Assembly (NCBI GenBank): GCA_963969365.1
Contig: OZ017748.1
Coordinates: forward strand, 496,001-560,000
DNA from: Asterochloris sp. CNOR1
Taxonomy: Eukaryota > Chlorophyta > Trebouxiophyceae > Trebouxiales > Trebouxiaceae
Reading direction: 5' to 3'
DNA length: 64,000 nt
In this document: piece after piece, positions 1-12,113 of the stretch
Layout of the letters: each line of letters begins with the position of its first letter
How positions within the stretch are numbered: position 1 is the first letter of the stretch
Position numbers and translations under genes: made by a program
The notes under the pieces: model-generated
Seen by the model: the letters and a program-made list of their open reading frames with translations, nothing else
Database searches by the model: none
Told to the model about the DNA's origin: nothing

Positions 1-261
1 GACGAAGTGCAGCTGCTAGACATCTGTGTTGCAAGTCAGCAGCGCGGGCAAGGCATCGGCAGGCTTCTTTTGCGAGGTGTGTTGGCAGCCGGCCAGGCAG
101 CCGGCTGCACGCAGGCAGTGCTTGAAGTGAGCAGCAGCAACATTGCTGCAATCAGCCTATACAAGCAGCATGGCTTTGAAGTTGTTGGTCAGAGACAGCT
201 GTACTACAGCAACGGAGATGATGCACTGCTCATGCAGCATGTCATGTTGGATTCTTCATGA
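1..261 (+). CDS. GNAT-family (RimI-like) N-acetyltransferase, 3' end only
   Basis: The frame is open from the window edge to the stop at 259-261 and gives the last 86 residues of a GNAT acetyltransferase. The acetyl-CoA binding signature is clear: the strand VQLLDICVASQQRG is followed by the pyrophosphate-binding loop QRGQGIGR (R/Q-x-x-G-x-G/A) and a helix. Next come LEVSSSNIAAISLYKQHGF and a final strand, the usual RimI/NAT C-terminal half in which the conserved Asn and Tyr of N-x-x-A-x-x-x-Y contact CoA. This family transfers acetyl from acetyl-CoA to protein N-termini or small amines; the substrate cannot be told from this part. No intron is seen in the portion present. The N-terminal half lies upstream of the window. 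The family is certain; the RimI-like subgroup is inference from the QLLDICV...LEVSSSN pattern. Confidence 0.85.
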   Translation, partial: DEVQLLDICVASQQRGQGIGRLLLRGVLAAGQAAGCTQAVLEVSSSNIAAISLYKQHGFEVVGQRQLYYSNGDDALLMQHVMLDSS

Positions 262-752
262 ATCCCTCAGTAGTTGTCTCAGGTGTGACTGCGTTTCGTT
301 GAACCCTTCACGCAATACTGGCCGACTGCATGCTGTTGCGTCTGCATGTGACCTAGACAGATGTCTGATGTGCCATCTATGATGAAGTACAGTCCTTGCC
401 CCTCTTAGTTGAGCTGTATGCTGCCAAACTTCTCCCGCAGCGGAGTCTGGTCGTCCAAGTCTGTTGAGAAGCGAGATGACCGCGGCGGCTGCAGTCAAGC
501 ACAGGCACAATCGGTACTGCTTGGCATCTTGGACAGGTCAGCAGTGCAACACGTCCAGCAAGGCATGGTTTGTGGCCTTTCCAGAAGGCTGCAGGCCGCA
601 CAATGACTCAGCACTCGCATACTGCCAGCTGCGGGGTAGAAGTCACCAAAGGCACACAAATAACAGGCAGCAAGCTAATGGGTGATTGACTTTGGGCTTT
701 GCCACAGAGTGGCTTCTCAACTCGCCATGGCCCAGGAACTTCTTTGTGTGCG
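262..752. other. Intergenic space between convergent genes
   Basis: Between the stop of the acetyltransferase (+) and the stop of the membrane-protein gene (-). Both strands have only short open frames without family resemblance or consistent splice signals. It should contain the two 3' UTRs; I see nothing else in it. Confidence 0.5.
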
Positions 753-3700
753 TTATAGGCCGGTCAGCTGGTCAACTTTGCACACCTGCCTCAATAGCAG
801 CAAGTTGAAACAGCTGGAGGTGCTCTCAGCGTATGGTGGCAGCTCAGGCAGGCCCACCTTGAAGTCCTTCAGCTGCTCCAGCGATGGCCTTGTAGCCCTG
901 AAGGGACGTTGCGCGCTGCCACTGTCTGCCTGGGAACCCTGTGCAGCTGCCACCACCGCCACCTGCTCACGGCTCTGCCGCCGCTGCTCATCTGTGAGCC
1001 CCAGCCTCAGAGTTGACTGCTGCAGTGCTGCTGCATACGCTGTGGGGCTGCCCCCTGCCTGCAGGATGGCCGGGCTGGCCGCTTCCATGCTCGACCCCGC
1101 AGCAATCCCCAGCCTGGGGCTGACTGTGGTGACAGGCCTGGCCACTGCTGTCGCCCCTGGCCCGCTGCCGCACAGCCCACCAGCTGCTGCCGGCTGCATC
1201 GGGCCTGGAGAAGCGCCGAGGCCTCTCACAGGACTGCCACTGCTAATGTCACTGTTGATGCCGCCAGTGCCACGACCCAGCGCTGGGGATTCGGCCAGGC
1301 CTCCACGAGCAGTTAAGGTGCTCGGGGTCCACCCTGAGTTAGCCACCACTGCACTGGCCTGTTGCGTCTGCGGCCCTGCCTTTGAGCCAGCGGCTGCACC
1401 CGAGCCAGCGCCCCTGTGCAGTGCTGCGGGCAGGGGCTGCCTGCCGCTAGCCGGGCTGGCGGGCCCTGGCGGCTGTGCATTCACACTGCTGTGCACCAGG
1501 CTGGCTGCAGTGCTGGTGGCGGAGTCCTGGAACTGGGTCAGCTGCACCTGGGCGGTGGGCACCTTCCACCGGGGGCTGAGCGGGACAGCCTGGGGTGTGA
1601 TGCCGTCCTGCACACAGCAGAAGGCCCGACTTGGACTCCTGCACACCCATCTCCAGGCCAAAGGGGATGGCCAACTGCCCCAGCTTGTCCTGGAGTCAGG
1701 GCCAAAGCAGTGTGACAACCCACAATGAGCAGTGCACAGTGCAGGATGGGCGGGACAGACAGGGGCTTCAGCTTGTCCTGTAGGCAGAGGGCACGAGTGG
1801 CCCTTGCAGTCACGGGAGACGGCAGTCACACTGCTGGAAGCCCCAGACAGGACTGCCAGAGGTGCCACCGTGCAGGCAGGGTCACAGGCAGCCTTGGCTT
1901 CACGGGAGAATGGATTGCACAGGCCGGAAGCCCAAGCCAAGACTGTTGGCATGTCCTGCAGTCATGCAGGACGCAGTTGGCAGACGCTGGTGCATGAAGG
2001 GGTTGACGGGCCGCAGTAGCAGGCCTGCCCTGCAGTTAAGACCTGTAAGCTCATGCCCAACATTGCATAGCACCTCCCGACGGAGGGCTAGGCGGGACTG
2101 CCTGCTGTGTCCACCCATTCTGCCGCCTGATAATATGGCCAGGGGCCGCTCCTGACCTCACATGCAGGCATGCCATGGGTTTTGCTGTGTGCAGACATCA
2201 GCTGGCAAGCCCATCTGAGAGGAGGGGTGGACTCACTGTCCTCACAAGCAGCACAAAATGGTGTCTGACTCTGGACAGACATTGGCTGGAAGGTCGACCT
2301 CAGAGAATGTGTGAGGGGCAAGCAGCATTGCACGGTGCTTGTATTGAGCAATCATAGCTGGCAGGCTGACCTGAGAGGTGCGGCGAGGGGGCCTGGCCTC
2401 ACAAGCAGCATCGTATGGTGTCTGTCATGAACACTCAACAGCTGGCAGGATGACCTGAGAGGAGTGGTGACGAGGCTTTAACTCATGAGCAGCATCATAT
2501 GGTGTCTGCTGTGAACATCCACAAGCCAGTCGACCCACCTGAGAACCTGGGCGAGGGGACCAGGGGCGACCCTTAGCCTCTGCTTCCCATCCAGCGCCCC
2601 TCTTGCTGGCACCAGCCTTGATGCTGTCCTCTGCCTGGGCCTGAATGGTGGCCATGCCTGCCTCCAGGTCAACATTTGCAGAGTCCACAGCGGAGCCAGT
2701 GAGGTGCTTGCGCGAGTCAGAGGCCTCCACCTGGCAGGACAGTGCAGGATGTGAGGTCAGCAGGCAAGGCAGGCAGCAGCTGAGCCAGTGAGATGCAGCA
2801 GGCCAGGGCTGGCAGAGGCTCCGTGGCGGACAACAGCTTTGTGTAACCCCTGGGATTGCAGCAATGCCGTTGCTGGGGCTGAGCTGCCCCAACACAGAAC
2901 AACCCATGGCCACCAAGCATGGAGCCAGCAGCTGCTCTGGTGCGCCTCTGGTCACAAGAAAGCAAATAAAAGCACTGGCCTCTCAGGCACATCACAGTGC
3001 GGGAGGCCTTGCGTAGCAGAGCCACTCCTTGAGACCATGTGATGCTGCAACCAGATGGTTGGCCGGAGCTGCAGCCCCTGCCAGTACCAGAGTCAGGACT
3101 GCCCACCTTGCCCCTGAAGAGCCACTTGCTGATGCCGGCGGCCGGGTCCAGGTCAGGGTCAACATGGCTCAGGCTGTCAACATCCTGGTCTGGCTCGTTC
3201 ATGATGGCATCGATGTCGTCAAACCCTGCAGCATTGAAGCAGCTGCCGTGTCATGGCAGGTTGCCAACATGAGCCGTGCTGTTGTCGTCCCACAGCCTGT
3301 GGAGGAGGGCCTCCTTTTACATGAGCCAGGCTGTGCTTTCTGACGTCTGCATCACAGAGAATGGGTCACTCAGACATGACTCAGGCGACATCCTGGTCCG
3401 GCTCTCATGGTCAGTGACCCTTGCAAATGGTGCAGGCTCATGCGGCGTCAGTGCCGTGGAGCCTGCAGCAGCAAAGCACCTCCTTTGTCGAAGTGAGCCG
3501 TCAACATGAGCCATGGCACAGCCTGCGGAAACTGCCTTGAAGCGAGACACATGACCCAGGCCGTGCACTTGCAGGAGCCTGCAAAAGACCCAAAAAGGCC
3601 ATGTGAGCCCCCTGCTGTGCTGGCAGACAGGCACTTCTTGCTGCCACTTTCCTGTTTTGTCCTGCTGAGCCCACTGAGGAAGCCACCTGTGCTGCGTGAC

Positions 3701-5006
3701 AGACGCACCCAGGATGTTCACCTGCTGCTTTACTCCTCTGCTTTGCTTCCGCCCATCGGCGCAGGAAGCCTGAGGGGCGGTACGCGATACCCAGGAAGGC
3801 TGCCAGCAGCACAATTGCATTGCTGCCAAGGCCCAGCCACCATCCTGCAGGCATTCAGCATCGTCAGCAGCTGTGTGGCGCATGGGTCTGCAGGTGTTTC
3901 CGATGACGCTGCAAGCTGCTCGGGGCACTGCAGCACATTCCTGTTCACACCAAAAGCTGCTGTTCCTTACAGCAAGACATACTCAATTTGAGGCATACAC
4001 TCAGCCCAGGCGCTGGACCACTGCAATAGCCACTGCAGGACTGTTTTGGCAGACATGGTTCGCATAAGGAACCTGTCAGCTGCCTTCCAATGACCCAAAG
4101 CAAGCGGCAGCTGCAGTATGCTCTTCTGCAGCTGGCCTCGGCTTTGAACCAGTTCGCAGAGGTCTGTGCCTGACGGCACTCCCTCTGCTGCCACGGTGCC
4201 ATGCAGCAGGACGGTCTAGTGTGCTGCAAGCCGACTCATGCATGACATTCCATGCTTGCCTGCTCCCTTGCTACCCATGACAAGGATGCCAGGCTCCAAG
4301 GCCTGCGCAGCTGCTGTCGGGGCCAGCACAGCTTGCAGCACGATGAACAGCACTGCCAGTGCCAAGTAGACCCAACTCAGGGCATGGCCTGTAGCAGCAA
4401 TTTTGAACCCTCAACTTTGTTTGCTGGGGCTGGGGCAGTCAGCACGTGCATCACAGCATGTGGGCAGCAATGAGTGCTTGATCTCAGCCATTCAGGTGGT
4501 GCTGATGGTGTCGAGAGTACAGCAATGCCTGGGTGGAGAAAGTACTTGCGTGGCATGCAGGCATGCAAGCGTGCTGGGCAGGCCACTCACCAATCCTGTT
4601 GTAGATGCGGCAGAGCACCAACAACAGAAGGGTGGCTATGAAGCTGGGCAGCATGAAGACTATCAGGGAGCCCGCCGTCATGCAGCCCGGAACCTGCAGG
4701 GTACGGCAGCAGCTTAGTGCAGCCATGCAAGGCTTGCAAGGTGAGGCTTGATAGGCTTGATGTGCAGGGGCATGCTGTGCAGGCTGCTGACCTGGGCAAT
4801 GCACACGTCAGAGCACAGCAGTGTGCTGCTGCTGGGAGCCTCGCTGCCAGACGTGCATCCCTGGAACCTGCAGCAGGAAGCGCTGAGCATCGGTAGAAGC
4901 TTGCAGCGAGGCCAGGCACACGGCAAGATCATCACCATGGCAGGAAGCTGGCCAGGATGGCACAGCAGAACGCTATCGCCAGAGTCCCTCTCGCACGGAG
5001 GTACAT
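753..5006 (-). CDS. Unrecognised membrane protein with N-terminal four-segment region and long low-complexity tail
   Basis: I do not recognise the family. Seven exons fit together by phase: 5006-4936 (start MYLRARGTLAIAFCC), 4867-4792, 4693-4591, 4388-4275, 3844-3722, 3225-3107 and one starting at 2730; the terminal exon runs from about 1607 to the stop at 753. The product begins with a signal-peptide-like or anchor segment. A short Cys-rich stretch (about residues 28-52; CSDVC then PGC) follows, then three hydrophobic segments: AGSLIVFMLPSFIATLLLLV, LSWVYLALAVLFIVLQAVL and NAIVLLAAFLGIA. After the last comes a basic stretch (FLRRWAEAKQRSK), an acidic segment (FDDIDAIMNEPDQDVD) and a Ser/Ala/Gly/Pro-rich tail ending KVDQLTGL. 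The tail is probably cytosolic. The joins between 2547 and 1607 are unresolved. The exon phases make a real gene likely; function is unknown. Confidence 0.5.
2198..2515. repeat. Degenerate tandem repeat in an intron of the membrane-protein gene
   Basis: Three related blocks, each containing an (a)gctggca...tgagagg element followed by a caagcagca...atggtgtctg element (second element near 2243-2267, 2400-2424 and 2486-2510). Spacing is irregular (about 157 and 86 bp), so the array has diverged. It lies between the exon starting at 2730 and the terminal exon. Confidence 0.6.
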
Positions 5007-5155
5007 GGCTGAGTTCCTCACTGCTTATATTCTGGCGGCAACTGCGCCTTGAGAGGGAATCTTGACCTAAGACAAGCCAAGCCCATGTCTCACCACTCAT
5101 GCCTCTGGCCCATCAATTTGGTGCTTGCCATACATTGTGTCACCCTCTTGCTGCG

Positions 5156-7385
5156 TCACTTCAAGCACTTGCTGAAGCCGGCCTGAGTGGCAGCCTCCAC
5201 CCAGATCTTGGCGGCTGGGGTACAACGGGCCATGCCGCTCAGATTGCCCTTGGCATTGAAGGTGGAATTTTTCGATGTGACAATCAGCAGCAATCTTTCA
5301 ACACCATGAAACCCAATGCCTGCCAGCTGCACCATCCTTTGCCTGCCAGCTGCACCATCCTGCGTCCTCAGTGCTAGCTAGCTCAGTCACAGCAGATCTC
5401 TGGCGGGGGTTCTGAGGAACAGCACGTCCGCCGTCGACGACAAAGGGCTGTTCCTCAGACCCCTCGCCAGCAAAGTGCTGCCGCAACATGTCCAGTCTTA
5501 CGATGCCGGATGTCGGCACTCCTATGAAGTCGCCTGATGCCTCATGCTTCAGCTTCAGGCTGTCTGGGTCAAAATGGAACTCTCTAGCCAAGTTGCCAGC
5601 TCCACCGTGGCCGCATCATAAGACCATGCGGCGTGCCGGGTGCCACTGGCTTCATGCCAGAAGTACACCACTAACCTAGTACCTGCAGAACCAGCCACTA
5701 AGCCATCAACGCTAGGCTCACAAGCCTGGAAGTATCATGCCACGGACAAGAGCTGCTTCAGAGTGTGCACTGGCAAAAGCTTGCTCCAGCAGGAGCACAT
5801 CAGCTCCAAGGTCAATAAGGAAGGGTGCAGAGTGAACTATGTATCTGGCTGTCAAGGAACACACGCCACACAGACTTGTGGCGCAGAGCAGTCCTCGAAG
5901 GGTGCATTGACCAGCGGGGCAGCATGGCAGTTCCGCGCTGTTGTGCAGCTGTCAGGTCAGCTACGGTGCAGCAGGCGCCACCAGCCTCCTGCAAGGCGGG
6001 GTGAGCACTATGGTCCAGCTTCTCAGCACTGACTAGCCGCAGAGCCAAACTGGCAGCAGGTGCATCCTGTTCGGAGACATCTGCCGCAGGGCTGGCTCTC
6101 CATGACCCAGCTGCAGCCCCATGTGATCCACCCACAAAAGGCGCAGTGCAAGCTGGTGCCGCCTGCTCCAGCGCCTGCCACCTGCCTGTGCTGCCACCCT
6201 CTATGGAGCCGCCCCACCATCATGCCTTGCAGTCACTTGACAAGGCGATGACATGGCTGCAGCGACAAGGGGCTTCTGCAAAGCGTGGTACGCAGCATGC
6301 ACATCAATGCATGCAGTCTGTGCCAGTAGGCGTACCATCGCGTGCATGGCCCCAACCTCTGCTGGTGCTGACATGTCCAGCAGGTGGACCACCGCAGCCA
6401 CGCCCACCACCTGGGAAGTCAGGTGCCTATGGGTCCTCTGGCCGCAGGATGTCCAACGTGCCCTACACAAGGTGGGCTGCCTGTCACCATGCATCAGGCG
6501 CTGTGCTTCACTGCTCACCTTTCGACAGCAGCATGCGCTGTCTCAGCAGCTGCAGCTCCTCTGCAGCCAGCGGCGCAATGGCTTCATGCAGTTGGTCCAG
6601 CTTAGTCTCATCTAGGTCGTCCTTCATTAGCTCCTCAAACTGTTTCTCCCGCAGTGGCTCCAGGCTCTCCCTGACTGCCTGCAGCTCCTCCTGCAACCTT
6701 TGCAGCTCCTCCGTCTGCATGCCAGAGCTGCCAGCTCAAGAGGTCGTGACAGCACAGCTCAGAGCATGCAGAGGTCACCTATCAAAAGACCTAGGCGGTG
6801 CGTTCAGTCATGGCGACCTCGCATGTCTGTGACATGCAGCGTGCAGCCCTGTCAGCCATGTCAGCATGCAGGAAGGTGCCTGAAAGAATGGCTGACTGGC
6901 ACAGTGGGCGCTGGGGTTGCCCGGTGTCTGCCCCCTGAGAGAGGGCTTAACATGTCTCCTGAACTGACTGCAACCACCCCACTGGGGCACTGCACTACTC
7001 CACTGGCTACCACTGCCACTCCAACTCACGTCAGGGCGCTCCATTCTGACGCCCCTGTGGGACAGAGCCAGTGTGTGGCACCACATGGCTTGCCTGTGAG
7101 GAAGGGCTCCCTGTGCTTTTGCTGGCTGCTCGCTTTGATTGAATCTTCCTGCTGCTGCCCCAAAGACCAGCCCATGCTACTCCCTGAGGCCTGCAGCAAG
7201 GAAGTCAGCCATTTGCAGCAGGCGCAGCTGCCAGGCAGATCAGCAAGCCAAGCCCTCCACCTCTGCAAAGTGCAGTTCCCCGTGGCGGGTGTGCGCCTGG
7301 CTGCCGGGCTGTGTACAGCAGAGATTTCCATCTGGTTGGTGAGACAGGCCGTTCTGCAGCTTCGCATATCTGCCACCAGGTCCAT
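5156..7385 (-). CDS. Unrecognised coiled-coil protein
   Basis: I cannot assign a family. Supported exons are 6714-6519 (a strong coiled coil, starting TEELQRLQEELQAVRESLEP and rich in E, L, K and Q), 6110-5965 (phase-compatible with it), 5583-5426 (EFHFDPDSLKLKHEASGDFI onward) and the terminal exon 5319-5156 (IGFHGVERLLLIVTSKNSTF onward, ending FSKCLK). The last two join in phase through a donor after 5426. The 5' end is uncertain: an open stretch beginning MDLVADMRSCRTACL at 7385 is a candidate first exon, with another candidate small exon near 6895, but their phases cannot all be reconciled. The link between 5965 and 5583 is also not resolved. The coiled coil suggests a structural or scaffold role, which is inference only. 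A 23-bp duplication sits on the acceptor of the last exon. Confidence 0.4.
5317..5361. repeat. Tandem duplication across a splice acceptor
   Basis: Two copies of tgcctgccagctgcaccat and the following cct, period 23 bp (5317-5338 and 5340-5361). On the minus strand each copy ends in ctggcaggca, so the acceptor AG of the last exon of the coiled-coil gene (exon start 5319) exists twice. The second copy lies 23 bases upstream in the intron. Confidence 0.8.
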
Positions 7386-7728
7386 GTCCGGTTGCAGTGC
7401 AGGAGAGGATGAGTGCCAGCTAAATAAATGTCACTGGACGTAATGATCTGTGTGTGGGCCAGTGACATTTCAGAGCAGCCCGTAAGCGCTCTCTGCTAGT
7501 TGCTGAGGCAGCTACGTCTTGAAGGCGCGTTTGGACTCTCTGCCCACTGCCCAACCCCATGCTCTTTTACACCTACTGTAGCCCTGCACCTTGCAGCTCG
7601 GGGGGTTGCTGACCTGATATGGCTCGCATCACATCCAGTCATGATCATATGATGTTCATCTGATGCTGATGGCGGTGGCCACCCCCAAGAAAGGGAGGGT
7701 CCAAACAAGCCAAGCTTCCCAGGGAAGG

Positions 7729-10700
7729 ATGGCCGAGCAAGAGGCTGGCTCTGACGCTGGCGCTGATGCCAATGTCATGCGGATCGGCAAGAGGGTGTTT
7801 GTTTCCAACCTAGCTTGGAAAAGCTCATGGCAGGACCTCAAGGTGGGCTGTTGATGCAGCCTGGAATGCAAGCAACATGGCTGTGCTCAAGTTTTCGAGT
7901 AAGAGTCCCGTGCTGATCTCCTCACCTATCTGTTTGCAGGACCGCTTCCGGGAGGTCGGGGAAGTCCGGTGGGTCACCTGGGAGGCCCACGGGAGAGCTC
8001 AGGCAGCCAGGCCCCTCACCCCTGTCTGTTCCAGCCTTCTGCCACTGACCTGACCTGACACACGTTGCCCGCCTGCAGGTATGCCAACGTGATGAGGGAC
8101 GAGAGCGGTGAGTCCGGCACCGGAGTCGAGCGCCGCCTGCAAAACTTCGTTCTCCTCCAGCAGGCCTGAATGCTGAGATCTGCTGGCTGCAGGCCGCTCA
8201 AAGGGCTGGGGCATTGTGGAGTTTGAGACCCCGGAGGAGGTAAGTCCGTGCAGCCCGTGCAGCGCTGCGCCCCATGTGGTTGAGGCGCAGGCATGGGAAT
8301 CAAGAGCACAACCTGTGCTACCGGGCTGCAGCACTCAGAAGCTGGACATGCCAGCATGCGCTGAGGCAGGCACTTGCTGCTGCATGCAGGCGGTCAGTGC
8401 TGTCAACACATTCAATGGCACTGACCTGGCTGGCAGGAAGATCATGGTCAGGGAGGATCGCGAGGACCGTGACGTCAAGCAGTACAACAGGGAGAACGGC
8501 ATTGAGACGCCACCTGTGCCCAGGTGCGTGCGAGCGTTTGTTCTGCTCATCTGGAAGCAGGCACCTGCCCTCCTGCGCGACTAAAAGCGCAGTGTCCGCC
8601 ACGCAGCTGCAGGCTGTGGGGGCACATGCTCTGCTGTTTGCACGACAGCTGTTGACAGCTGGACCCAGCGTGAGTGCTGGGCAGCTGCCCGTTCTGGGAG
8701 CCTGCTGAACGTCGAGCAGCAGAAGCAACCCCCTGGGTGTTCTTGAGATGTCTGTTTGGTGGTTGCGTGGCGCCATGGTCTGTTGGGGCGCTTGTGCCTG
8801 CTGGGTCCTCCCGTGCCCTCCCATCAGGCATCTTTCTGAATCATGCCATCCCTCTTGCCTGCAGCTATGAGGAAGGCCCCCGGAGGTGAGTTGCCAATGA
8901 AAACTGGCGCAGGCAGGGCTGCTGGATGCGGGTATGCCAGGGCGGTAGCAATTTGAGGCACACAGCTCAGCCTGCATGGCGCATGCAGAGGTGCTGTTGT
9001 GCTGCGGCTGGGCGAGTGCTGCTGCCTGGGTCAGGCTGAGCTGTGGCCGTGCCTCCTGCTGGGAGCGCGCAGGGCTGCTGCTGTTCTGCAGCTGTGCCTG
9101 GCCAGCTGCATGGAGGCAACAAGCAGCAGTTCCGGTCAGATCCTGCTTCAGCCAGGTGGCCCCGGGCTTTGCCACACAGGGCTGGGTGACTCAGCAACAG
9201 CTTCGCCACATGAGGCTGTGGCTTGAGGAGCACATCAGCTTGGCATCCCCACCCTGATTCCAGACAGCAGGACAAGCTCAGATGCCCGCAAACGGCAGGC
9301 CCAGGCACATCTATCCGGCGCTTCCAGGAAAGCACTGGGCATAGCACCCAGCTGCCAGAAGCGCTGCAATCTGATCTTCTCAGCGGACACTGCATGAGCA
9401 CAGAGCAGATCCCGCCATCAGCCAGCAGCAGCACAGTCCCAGCTGTGGGAAAGCATCCTGCGGCGGTGGGCAGAACAGAAGCGGGGTTGTCTGCCTGGCA
9501 GCCTGGCATGCGAGGTCAGCATGACTCTGCTGCAGGGGGGGCCCCCGCGGCCGCGGGCGCAGCGGCAGGGGACGCGGCGGTCGTGGCCGCGGCGATGCTG
9601 GCGATGGGGAGACAAACGGGACTGGGGCTGACGAGGGCGACGGCGAGGGCTCCAGCTCAGGCCTGCAGGTGGGCGGTTGGGGCGTGGTGGGAACGGTTGG
9701 GAATCAGGGCATGGCAGACTTGTGGTCTTGTCGAGCCGGATGCACAGGCCTGCCGTGGGTGTTTCATTGTGTGCTGGCCCACCTCAACTAAACATTTGAA
9801 GGCTTGGGGAGCGCCTTGGCTGATTCTGCATGCGTTCCTCTGACTGAGCATGGCTCTGAGACTCCCCTCATTGTCAAGGCATCTACGCCAGGGCCTAGCG
9901 CAGCTCAGAATGAGCAGGTGGCATGCCTGGTGAGCTTGAGAAGTAGGGCAGAGAGGCCGCAAGATCTGCAGATGAGGTAGGCATGGACGTGGTGTTGGTC
10001 AACGACTCCAGAGTTGGAGAGGAAGAGGACACAAGCTTGAGCATGTATTTGTGCATTTTGGGCATGTTGGGGGGTCAAGGGCACACCCTTGGTTGACTTC
10101 GTGCAGAAAGAGGCCTTGAGGCCAGCAGGTGGGCTCTTAGGGGACATGCTTCAGCAGCATCAATGTCTGCTACTGTGGGGGTGGCCCTGGCCGGCATTTT
10201 AGGTTAGCAGCAAGAGCTGTTCGGGTCTGACATGCTTGGAGAAGTGTCAGGATTGCATTTTGGCGTTGAGGGAGGTGAGGGCAGGGTTCCAGGCCCCCAC
10301 TTGGGCATTGAGCGGCACGATCTGCGGCAGCTCAAAGGGTACTCTGGAGTCATGGTGAGAATCCGAGCCCATGCTGCCTACTTTCAGGAATTCATCAGGC
10401 TTGTACAGCATGCAGGCTTCCAGGCAGGGTGCAAGGCACAGTGCAGCTGTTTCACAGTCTATGCAGAGGGTGGCTTGAGGTTGCCGTGTTGACCATGTCA
10501 GCTAGAAGCAGGGCGCCAGGTTTTGCATTTGTCGTCAATGCTTGAGCCACATTTACGAGTGGCGTGGGCCGTTTCGATAAGCATGTGCATCCATGACTGG
10601 TCAAACCATGAGGCACAGGCAGAAGGTCGAGCAGGTAACCTGCCAGATGGCTTGCCATACTCTGGGCTAGGAAGACGGTGTCAAACCTGTGTCTGTGAGT

Positions 10701-12113
10701 GTGAAGAGTGAACCCAAGCAACTTGGCATCGTGCCAGTCAAGCCCCGGGAGCGGGTCCAGAAGTGTCGGAGCCGCTGGCTTGATGAAGAAGAAGGGGTAA
10801 AGCGTAAACGAGCACAGGGGCCCTGATCTGCAGTCTGGCGGCAGGTAGCCAGCCATGTGATGGGTTCGGGCAGCATTGAGCTGCAGCAGAGAACCTGCAG
10901 CACATTCCCTCACAACCGCTGCCAGGCTGCATTTGTAGCGCACATGCTCAGCCCCACCTCCCATAGGGCAGGGCACAGCACAGATTTCATGGCAGCCAAT
11001 TTTTATTGTATCTTGCCACCCAAGCCACAAACCTGGACGCCGTTCCATCCTGTCTCCCTGCAGGTCGTGGTGCAGGGCCTGCCCTGGAAGTACACCTGGA
11101 AGGAGCTCAAGCCTCTGTTCGAGGACTGCGGCCCCATCGCGCGGGCAGACGTGATGTTTGGTCGCGATGGGCGCAGCCGGGTGACCACCGGGCGTGTTGG
11201 GAACCTGTGGGCACCTGTCCACGTTGGGTGCAAGCTCTGAGGGAGCGTTGAGGACCCTTGTGCACCAAGGGGCACCCTTGGGGCCAAGCTTCCTAGCAGG
11301 CACTGGCGTGTCACCTGTGTGGTGGCACCCTTCAGGCAGCAACTGCCAGGATCATGATGCTGCAAGGCATCTGCAGACCAGTCGATCGCCAGCCAGACCT
11401 AGGTCCCACCTGCTCTAGCTGACTGTGGCCTGTGCTCACTGCATGCTGTCAAGGATGCCTGGTTTGCCTGGAGCTGATCTCTCGTCCAGCTGCTCATCAG
11501 CCAAGTGCCGGTCCTGTCCAAGCGCATCACTGCACTACCTGCTGCACACTTGCGATGCACTGATGTCCTGCTGTGCTGTGCAGGGCTACGGCACACTGCT
11601 TTTTGAGACCAAGGAGGCCGCCCAGGAAGCAATAAACAAGCACCATGGCACTGACCTGGAGGGCAGGACTCTGACAGTCAAGCTCGACAAGTGAGCACAG
11701 TGATGCTGCCATCCCTCCCCTAACCTGGCTGCTTGCCCTGGCAGCCTTGTTGGTGGAGAGCTGCCTATAGGCGGCTCTGCATTTGTTGCTGGCACGGCAG
11801 GGAGCATGCCACACTTGCACAGCAGCTGTTACATGTGCTCCGTCAGGCTGGGCAGCTCTTGCAAAGCATGATGCTTATGCGTTGTCAAGCCTGGGACTTC
11901 CTGCACAGCAGCTGCCTCAGCAGCCCTGCCAGCCTGTGCTGTATGGCACAACAGTGTCTTCATCGCTTTACCAGGCCTCTTCCGTCTCAGCTGCCTGGCC
12001 TTGCCCTATGCCCTTATCACCCAGTGAACAGCACATGTAAATGGACTGGCCTGCTTGCCGACGCAGACCTCTTTTGACACCACCTCTTTCACTCTGGCTG
12101 TAGGTACGCCTGA
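7729..12113 (+). CDS. Two-RRM, RGG-box RNA-binding protein (Gbp2/hnRNP-M type)
   Basis: Nine exons join in phase: 7729-7842, 7940-7968, 8079-8107, 8193-8239, 8390-8523, 8865-8885, 9536-9668, 11064-11180 and 11584-11690, then a short last exon at 12104-12113 (ending DKYA). RRM1 runs from RVFVSNLAWKSSWQDLK (RNP2) through SKGWGIVEF (RNP1) to GRKIMV. A glycine-arginine linker follows, PRGRGRSGRGRGGRGRG, then a G/E/D-rich stretch. RRM2 runs from VVVQGLPWKYTWKELK through GYGTLLFET to GRTLTVKLDK. The two-RRM pattern resembles yeast Gbp2/Hrb1 and hnRNP M, which package and export mRNA; that role here is inference. The start at 7729 (A at -3, G at +4) is preferred over in-frame ATGs at 7663 and 7669, which have C at -3. 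The 1,395-bp intron 9669-11063 is long; I see no convincing further exon in it. Confidence 0.88.

Noticed and set aside
682-1728. Long plus-strand open frame of 348 codons
   Set aside because: It is the antisense shadow of the GC-rich terminal exon of the minus-strand membrane-protein gene. It has no family resemblance.
3107-3225. eIF4E-binding (4E-T or GYF-type) protein
   Set aside because: The stretch GISKWLFRG recalled such proteins, but no eIF4E-binding YxxxxL-phi motif or GYF domain was found and the upstream exons are membrane segments.
3967-4194. Minus-strand frame with QKSILQLPLALGHWKAADRF
   Set aside because: It looked like a possible exon, but it falls inside the intron between phase-matched exons 4388-4275 and 3844-3722 of the membrane-protein gene and would break the frame.
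4250-5006. Amino-acid transporter (AAAP) C-terminus
   Set aside because: The hydrophobic segments first suggested the last helices of an AAAP carrier. A good start codon with a signal-like N-terminus at 5006 and the absence of AAAP N-terminal motifs make a separate protein more likely.
6146-6832. Plus-strand open frame of 228 codons
   Set aside because: It is the shadow of the minus-strand coiled-coil exon 6714-6519; Ser-rich sequence opposite Glu/Leu-rich coding is a typical artefact.
10452-11342. Minus-strand open frame of 296 codons
   Set aside because: It overlaps RRM2 of the plus-strand RNA-binding protein, which is certain, and shows no recognisable motif.
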